Shown here: one piece after another, positions 53,694 to 59,016 of the stretch | How positions within the stretch are numbered: the first letter of the stretch is position 1 | Layout of the letters: each line of letters begins with the position of its first letter | NCBI GenBank assembly: GCA_903835185.1 | Contig: CAILLX010000059.1 | Span: 1 to 59,016 of the forward strand | Length of the DNA: 59,016 bases | From: an uncultured bacterium | GTDB lineage: Bacteria > Cyanobacteriota > Vampirovibrionia > Obscuribacterales > Obscuribacteraceae | Direction: 5' to 3' | Program-made: the position numbers and the translations under genes | Notes under the pieces: generated by a model | What the model was told of the DNA's origin: nothing | What the model saw: the letters and a program-made list of their open reading frames with translations, nothing else | Databases searched by the model: none

Positions 53694-56600
53694 ATGAACA
53701 GGCAAGGATATTATCGGCATCCCACCATTTGCAAGGACACAATCGCCTTTGTTTGCGCAGATGACATCTGGTCTGTTTCGGTCGGCGGCGGAGTGGCAAG
53801 AAGGCTAACAGCTGGCGCTGGCGAGTGCACAATGCCAAGATTCTCCCCTGACGGACAGTTAATTGCTTTTGTAGGCAGGGAGGAAGGACACCAGGAGGTT
53901 TATGTTATTCACTCAGCTGGTGGGGAAGCAAAGCGTTTAACATACCTGGGTAGCGACACATGTATAGTGTGCGGCTGGACACCTGATGGTAAAGATGTCC
54001 TCTTTACCACTGATGCTGGAACACCTTTTTTACGCCATACAGAAGCATTTGCTGTCAGCTCCAACGGCGGCACACCGCGCGCCCTCCAACTCGGGCAGGT
54101 GAAAACGCTTTCAGTGAGGGACTCTAAACAGATAGCTATCGGGCGCAACAGTGTGGACCCAGCCATGTGGAAGCGTTATCGCGGCGGCACAGCCGGGGAG
54201 ATCTGGGTGAAAGGACATAAAGATCAATATGGTGCCACCTTTAAGCGCATTCTCACGATGCCAGGCAATCACGTCTGGCCGATGTGGCTCGGTTCACGCA
54301 TCTTCTTCCTCTCCGATTTTGAAGGACTGGGCAATCTCTACTCATGCAAAACAGATGGTTCAGACTTGCACAGACAAACCGATCACGACGATTATTATGT
54401 ACGCTATCCTTCCACTGATGGGAAGCGCATCGTCTACACTGCTGGTGCAGATATCTTTATTTATGACAGCCAGACCGACCGCAGCACACGTCTTAATATT
54501 GACTGCCCAGCTAATACAAGCCAATCATCCAGGCGGTTCATTAGCGCCAGAGATGCCCTGGAGCACATTGCACTACACCCTCAAGGGCACTCACTGGCGC
54601 TAATCGCCAGAGGACAGCCGGCTACCATGCCTCTCTGGGAAGAAGCACCAATCCAACATGGAGCTGGTAGCAAAGTTCGCTACCGGCTATGCCAGTGGCT
54701 GCCCGACGGCAAGCGTTTTGTAGTAGTAAGCGACAGCAGCGGCTCAGAGCAGATAGAACTTCATTATGGCGACCAGAGCAAAGAGCCGGCTGTTCTGCCA
54801 ACAGGCGATATTGGAAGAGTAATCGAGATGGTACCATCACCTGCCGGAAATATGGTGGCACTCTCCAACCATCGTTATGAGCTTGTTTTGGTCAACCTGA
54901 CCACCAAGAGAACTAAGCTGCTGGATCGCAGCTCTGCAGATCGTATAACCGGGCTTGCCTGGTCAGCAGATGGACGCTGGCTTGCTTACAGCTGGGCACC
55001 ATTTTATAACAGCTCCAAAATCCGCATAACTGAGGCAGCGACCGGCAAAATTCATGACGTCACTGACGGACTGCGTTATGACTGGCAACCTTGCTTCGAT
55101 CCTGAAGGAAAGTATCTTTATTTCCTGTCAGCGCGAGACTTCTTCCCGGTATATGACAATTTGAAGTTTGACTTGAGCTTTATGGAAGCGATGCGCCCTT
55201 ACCTGGTCACTTTGCGCAACGACATCCAGTCGCCCTTCAAGGACAAGGTGCGCCCGCTGTTCAAGCAGCCTGACAGCTCAGGCGATGAGCAACCTGCTAG
55301 CAAAAGGACAGAAAGCGGGAAGAAAACCACCAAAGCAGCCAGATCGCTTGCAAAACCTGTGTCAGAGAAACCAGCACATAATAAGGCTAAACAAGTTGAG
55401 ATTGATTTTGACGGCATAGCAGGACGCATCCTCAGCTTTCCAGTTGAGCCAGGCCGCTATGGACAGATAGTGGCAGCAAAGGGACGAGTACTATTCACTA
55501 AATTCCCAGTCAAAGGGATAAGACCAAATGCTGCCTGGTGGAAAGATGACAGCGAGCTGGGCAGCCTCTGGGCTTACGACTTTGCAGAGAACCGTGCAGC
55601 AACCGCTGGGCGCGATGTCTCCCGCATTACCATAGCAGGCGATCTCCGCACCCTTGCCTATAGCTCACGCGACTCAGCCTGCCGGGTAATAGACGCCCTG
55701 GAGAAGTTGCCGGACAATGGAGCACCAGCTGCACCAACCGGTGGTCCCGGACGCAAGAGCGGCTGGATTGATCTTAATCGCGTCAAAATACTCGTTGAGC
55801 CGTGCGATGAATGGGCACAAATGCTCAAGGAAGCATGGCGGCTGCAACGTGAACATTTCTGGGATGAACGTATGTCCAATGTGGACTGGAATCTGGTATG
55901 GCGGCGCTATGCAGCTTTGCTGCCTCGCATACATACTCGTAGTGAACTGTCAGATCTCATCTGGGAGATGCAAGGGGAGCTGGGCACTTCTCATGCTTAC
56001 GAAATGCTTGGCGATTACCGCAGATCACCTGCTTACAATCGCGGCTTTCTCGGCGCAGATCTCACCTGGGACAAAGCGTCCGGAGGCTGGCGCATAGAGG
56101 AGATTTTGCGTGGTGATTCCTGGGAAGCTGATACCGACTCGCCATTGGCCTCTCCTGGCACCGGTATCACAGCCGGTGACATTATCGTTGCCGTAGGCGG
56201 GCATAAAGTTTCGCTCGAGTGCTCAGTTGAAGAGCTCTTGCTGCACACAGCCGGGTCCGAGGTTGTTCTCACTGTTAAATCAAAAGGCGGGAAGCAACAC
56301 TCTGTTGCAGTTAAGACGCTGCGGGACGAGCGACCTCTACGCTACCGGCGGTGGGTGGAAGCAAATCGCACCTATGTCCACAAATGCAGCGGTGGGAAAA
56401 TAGGTTATCTCCACATACCCGATATGGGTCCATTTGGCTTTGCCGAATTTCATCGCGGCTATCTTGCTGAATTTCACCACGAGGCATTAATTGTCGATGT
56501 TCGCTACAACCGGGGCGGGCATGTCTCACCGCTCCTTCTGGAGAAGCTGTTGCGCCGGCGCGTTGGCTACGACGTATCGCGCTGGGGGATACCGCAACCT

Positions 56601-57023
56601 TACCCACCTGAGTCAGTGGCTGGTCCAATAGTTGGCATTACTAACCAGTTTGCCGGCTCTGACGGCGACATCTTCAGCCACTGCTTCAAGCTCTACAAAT
56701 TAGGACCGCTGGTCGGAAAGCGCACCTGGGGCGGTGTCATCGGCATCTGGCCAAGACATCGCTTAGTCGATGGAACAATAACGACCCAGCCGGAGTTCTC
56801 TTTCTGGTTTACCGACGTAGGCTGGCAAGTAGAAAATTACGGCACTGATCCTGATATTGAAGTCGACATTACTCCACAAGATTACAGGAACTCACACGAT
56901 CCACAACTGGAGAAAGCTCTTGAGCTGGCAAGCAAAGCTCTGGCAAAATCACCACCTAAACTACCGAACTTCAAACAACGCCCCAGCCTCAAGCTTCCAG
57001 CAGTTACCAAGACAAAGAGGTAA
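53694..57023 (+). CDS. Tricorn protease homologue
   Basis: Large cytosolic peptidase of about 1109 residues that degrades peptides downstream of the proteasome or Clp. An N-terminal beta-propeller (GYYRHPTICKDTIAFVCADD; repeats such as SPDGQLIAFVGRE, TDGSDLHRQTDHDDYYVRYP) is followed by a second propeller (SADGRWLAYSWAPF), a tricorn C1 helical domain (AWRLQREHFWDERMSNVDW), a PDZ domain (TGITAGDIIVAVGGHKV) and the S41 core with NQFAGSDGDIFSH (nucleophile Ser) and VDVRYNRGGHVSPLLL. A Lys/Ser-rich insertion of about 60 residues lies near 525-590. ATG 53694 has GAGGCG 8 bases upstream; the frame extends to 53583. Confidence 0.93.
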   Translation: MNRQGYYRHPTICKDTIAFVCADDIWSVSVGGGVARRLTAGAGECTMPRFSPDGQLIAFVGREEGHQEVYVIHSAGGEAKRLTYLGSDTCIVCGWTPDGKDVLFTTDAGTPFLRHTEAFAVSSNGGTPRALQLGQVKTLSVRDSKQIAIGRNSVDPAMWKRYRGGTAGEIWVKGHKDQYGATFKRILTMPGNHVWPMWLGSRIFFLSDFEGLGNLYSCKTDGSDLHRQTDHDDYYVRYPSTDGKRIVYTAGADIFIYDSQTDRSTRLNIDCPANTSQSSRRFISARDALEHIALHPQGHSLALIARGQPATMPLWEEAPIQHGAGSKVRYRLCQWLPDGKRFVVVSDSSGSEQIELHYGDQSKEPAVLPTGDIGRVIEMVPSPAGNMVALSNHRYELVLVNLTTKRTKLLDRSSADRITGLAWSADGRWLAYSWAPFYNSSKIRITEAATGKIHDVTDGLRYDWQPCFDPEGKYLYFLSARDFFPVYDNLKFDLSFMEAMRPYLVTLRNDIQSPFKDKVRPLFKQPDSSGDEQPASKRTESGKKTTKAARSLAKPVSEKPAHNKAKQVEIDFDGIAGRILSFPVEPGRYGQIVAAKGRVLFTKFPVKGIRPNAAWWKDDSELGSLWAYDFAENRAATAGRDVSRITIAGDLRTLAYSSRDSACRVIDALEKLPDNGAPAAPTGGPGRKSGWIDLNRVKILVEPCDEWAQMLKEAWRLQREHFWDERMSNVDWNLVWRRYAALLPRIHTRSELSDLIWEMQGELGTSHAYEMLGDYRRSPAYNRGFLGADLTWDKASGGWRIEEILRGDSWEADTDSPLASPGTGITAGDIIVAVGGHKVSLECSVEELLLHTAGSEVVLTVKSKGGKQHSVAVKTLRDERPLRYRRWVEANRTYVHKCSGGKIGYLHIPDMGPFGFAEFHRGYLAEFHHEALIVDVRYNRGGHVSPLLLEKLLRRRVGYDVSRWGIPQPYPPESVAGPIVGITNQFAGSDGDIFSHCFKLYKLGPLVGKRTWGGVIGIWPRHRLVDGTITTQPEFSFWFTDVGWQVENYGTDPDIEVDITPQDYRNSHDPQLEKALELASKALAKSPPKLPNFKQRPSLKLPAVTKTKR

Positions 57024-57250
57024 GGAGGCACTGTCATGGCTCGCATCATGAACTCAACCACCCTATCATGAGGAAAGTGCAATTGTCGCCCCAAAAGAAC
57101 TCCTGACCTCGATCAATATCAAAAGGTTTTTGTACCCTGGATTGCCGGCAGACGCAGCTTCGCCACATCAGAGCCAAGATACGATAATATAGCGTCCTGA
57201 ACTTGTGAACGATTCAGAGGATATGCACAGGACAAGGGGATTTGCTAATT

Positions 57251-57943
57251 ATGGTTAAATTGAGCCGGAGACAGGGACAGAAAGGTCAAGCTATAGCCGA
57301 GGGAGCTGGGTTTCTTTTGATTCTTCTCCCATTGATGATAGCAATGCTATTTCTTATGCTCTTCATAGTCATAAACGGCTATTACCACATGGTGTTGGTG
57401 CAAATTGCTGATGCCGGTGCCAGAACAGCAAGTAATGACAGGTATTTTCTTGCTGCACCAACCCCGTGGTACAAGACCGCAGACGAAGCATCGAAAGTTG
57501 ACACGACAATTCAGAACATTTGGAAAACCTTGAAGATGCCAGGTACCGTTACGACCACTTATGACGACGCGTCCCCCGACATAGTCAGTGTGACCGTCAC
57601 CGCAACTGGTCTACCTATACCCTCTGCTGGGTTCCTGCCAGCAGGACTGCAGTTAACAGCACAAGCTGTTGAACCTTTTACCATACAAAGACCAATTGGA
57701 GTGTGGGGGATCGGTCTTCAAAGAAGCGATGGTAAAGGGGGGATGGGAATCACCGTACCAACATATGGAGCTGGTGCCGCCTCAGGATGTTACAGTCCCA
57801 AGACTCCTGGTCCTGGAAGTGGTCCCAACAGCTCGTTTGCGTATTGGTATACTGATTTGCAAGCATATGCATCACCTCCAAATCCTCCAATCAACGGACC
57901 GTTTAGTACTGAGACAATGGATAGTCCGTTTGTATCATACTAA
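57251..57943 (+). CDS. TadE-like pseudopilin protein
   Basis: A 230-residue membrane protein. Near the N-terminus GQAIAEGAGFLLILLPLMIA matches the TadE/TadG pattern of Tad pili (a Gly-x-Ala-x-x-Glu before a hydrophobic helix), followed by DAGARTASN. The C-terminal part is Pro/Gly/Ser-rich and probably extracellular. I choose ATG 57251 over TTG 57242. No other tad gene is in the window, but a pilin cluster lies at the left end. Confidence 0.6.
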   Translation: MVKLSRRQGQKGQAIAEGAGFLLILLPLMIAMLFLMLFIVINGYYHMVLVQIADAGARTASNDRYFLAAPTPWYKTADEASKVDTTIQNIWKTLKMPGTVTTTYDDASPDIVSVTVTATGLPIPSAGFLPAGLQLTAQAVEPFTIQRPIGVWGIGLQRSDGKGGMGITVPTYGAGAASGCYSPKTPGPGSGPNSSFAYWYTDLQAYASPPNPPINGPFSTETMDSPFVSY

Positions 57944-58128
57944 TTGTTCGCCCATTATCGGTAGGCACAATGAGAGTTACACTCCATGTCTTGCCGTAAG
58001 CTAAGAGCTGTCGGGCGGATCTGCACCAAAGTAACCTCTTCACTTCTTCTACTAGACGGTGAGTAATAGTGCACGGCTGGCACTTGGACAGGCGTTGTGC
58101 TGGATTGTCCATTTGGCTACTGCTCAGA

Positions 58129-58887
58129 CTACCAAGTCTCCGAGGTGTTCCTGGTATCTTGCGCAGGTGGCACCAAGGGAATATTGTGACTCTCCTGTTG
58201 CTGCTGGGGCAGAGCCGGCACTGCAGTCTGTTTGGTTTCCGAAGGTACTGGCTGCTGGAACTGAGTCTGCGCTGTTGATATTGCAGGTTGCTTTGTTCCC
58301 TGAAGTAATACCATTCGTTGCTGGGCGGGACTCCTCCAATACAGTATCTGGTTTTGACCACTTTGCGCAAACTTCTGAATGTATCGATTAGGTCCGTCAT
58401 TGGGAAGAACTTGTGACGGTCCCATCCTTTCGTTGACAATGGATACCCCATGCGGACCGCGTTTATCAATATAAATTGGATGGCTTGGTGCAACGAAAGA
58501 ACCTCCAACCACACGAGCATGTATCTTCTTAACCACAGATGGTGCTGGCTTAGGCGTTGATAAAAATAGAGCGAGCACACAGCAAAGAAGCACGACTCCA
58601 CCTACGTTCGCGAGAATAAGAGTAAGTCGTTTCTTGACGCCGACCGGGCAGTCACTTGTTAGGAACTTGCCATCTACCCTTTTGAACAAAGTGACATTCT
58701 TGCGATTCTCTCGCTTGAATATTAGTGCTTCAGCTTCGGGCAGCTCCAGACCTGCAAAGTCATAGACCTGGCGTTTACACTGCTCACAATAGCGAACTCT
58801 CTCTTTCGGATCTGTGCCTTCCCACAGCGCGGAGCAAGGAGTGGCTTGCTTAAACTTCTCAATTGGTTTAAATGGTGTTAGGAGCAT
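58129..58887 (-). CDS. Membrane protein with zinc-ribbon-like Cys motifs
   Basis: A 252-residue protein. The N-terminal domain CSALWEGTDPKERVRYCEQC and then KRQVYDFAGLELPEAEALI, KFLTSDCPVGVKK belongs to a widespread cytoplasmic zinc-binding-like module ('RxC..C.k.VyDls.m...Ea..l / dG...t.DCPvG'). A single membrane helix follows (LILANVGGVVLLCCVLALFL), then a Pro/Gln-rich disordered tail of about 150 residues, probably outside. Function unknown. Confidence 0.65.
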   Translation of the reverse strand: MLLTPFKPIEKFKQATPCSALWEGTDPKERVRYCEQCKRQVYDFAGLELPEAEALIFKRENRKNVTLFKRVDGKFLTSDCPVGVKKRLTLILANVGGVVLLCCVLALFLSTPKPAPSVVKKIHARVVGGSFVAPSHPIYIDKRGPHGVSIVNERMGPSQVLPNDGPNRYIQKFAQSGQNQILYWRSPAQQRMVLLQGTKQPAISTAQTQFQQPVPSETKQTAVPALPQQQQESHNIPLVPPAQDTRNTSETW

Positions 58888-59016
58888 TGGGATTTGGCCG
58901 GGGTCGAGAGTGAGATGGCGGCCGGTTAAAATATCTGAATAATCGCCGCAGGGAAGTAAAGGGGGTGGCGCTTGTCCAGTACCTTGTTGTTGTTAAGGCA
59001 ATAAAGGAAAGGACAA

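Noticed and set aside
57903-58601. 232-residue leftward ORF overlapping the zinc-ribbon membrane gene
   Set aside because: It is a same-strand, different-frame shadow of the gene at 58129-58887, which has clear conserved motifs and a membrane helix.

Overview
The window looks like chromosomal DNA of a diderm bacterium of roughly balanced GC content. My best guess is the non-photosynthetic cyanobacterial relatives (Vampirovibrionia/Melainabacteria, possibly Obscuribacterales). The reasons are a MqnE-type futalosine menaquinone gene, several secreted TonB-C-like and TPR/PDZ proteins with no recognisable partner, a tricorn protease, and a cysteine-rich 'C..C / dCPvG' membrane protein. This is inference from gene content; no marker gene was compared. 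I saw no rRNA, tRNA, CRISPR array, transposase or prophage.

Layout. 1-3253: end of a type IV pilin-like cluster (broken minor pilin, PilW-like protein, large PilX-like protein). 3319-8334: small acidic protein, AAA/DUF4143 ATPase behind a palindrome, and a 1120-residue SF2 helicase with a membrane hairpin. 8474-12528: leftward housekeeping run nth-ispE-rsmA-CorC/HlyC. 12903-16225: secreted protein, DUF4013 protein, surE, and a stand-alone Clp N-domain protein. 16251-19866: XRE/zinc-ribbon regulator diverging from a degenerate GGDEF-pseudokinase plus NurA nuclease, with an FHA protein converging. 20017-28692: mqnE, large hypothetical protein, TPR-PDZ protein, TonB-C protein, dprA, and a REC-histidine kinase. 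28857-28990: MITE/REP-like palindrome. 29085-35864: triheme peroxidase, tatD, TonB-C protein, glcD-like oxidase, hflX. 36289-42859: leftward S41 protease, ubiD-family decarboxylase, a hypothetical protein, rdgB and rel. 43247-44119: small membrane protein with a long, apparently non-coding upstream region.

The clearest piece of regulation is at 44486-44722. A 28-codon leader ORF containing W-W-N-W and a fifth Trp is followed by an intrinsic terminator and then the overlapping operon trpE-G-D-C-F-B-A (44720-51211). A 7-base segment just after the Trp codons is perfectly complementary to the 5' arm of the terminator, so this looks like a ribosome-mediated trp attenuator. The right end (51389-58887) carries a TPR protein with a GcvR-like ACT protein, a tricorn protease, a TadE-like pseudopilin and a zinc-ribbon-like membrane protein.

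How the genes fit together. The seven trp genes form a complete chorismate-to-tryptophan pathway in one coupled unit. MqnE and the UbiD-family protein could both serve menaquinone synthesis by the futalosine route. Rel and RdgB are linked by a 4-base overlap and handle nucleotide signalling and sanitation. The 16-20 kb block combines phospho-signalling-like domains (pseudokinase, FHA) with a DNA-end nuclease and is the most unusual protein neighbourhood here.
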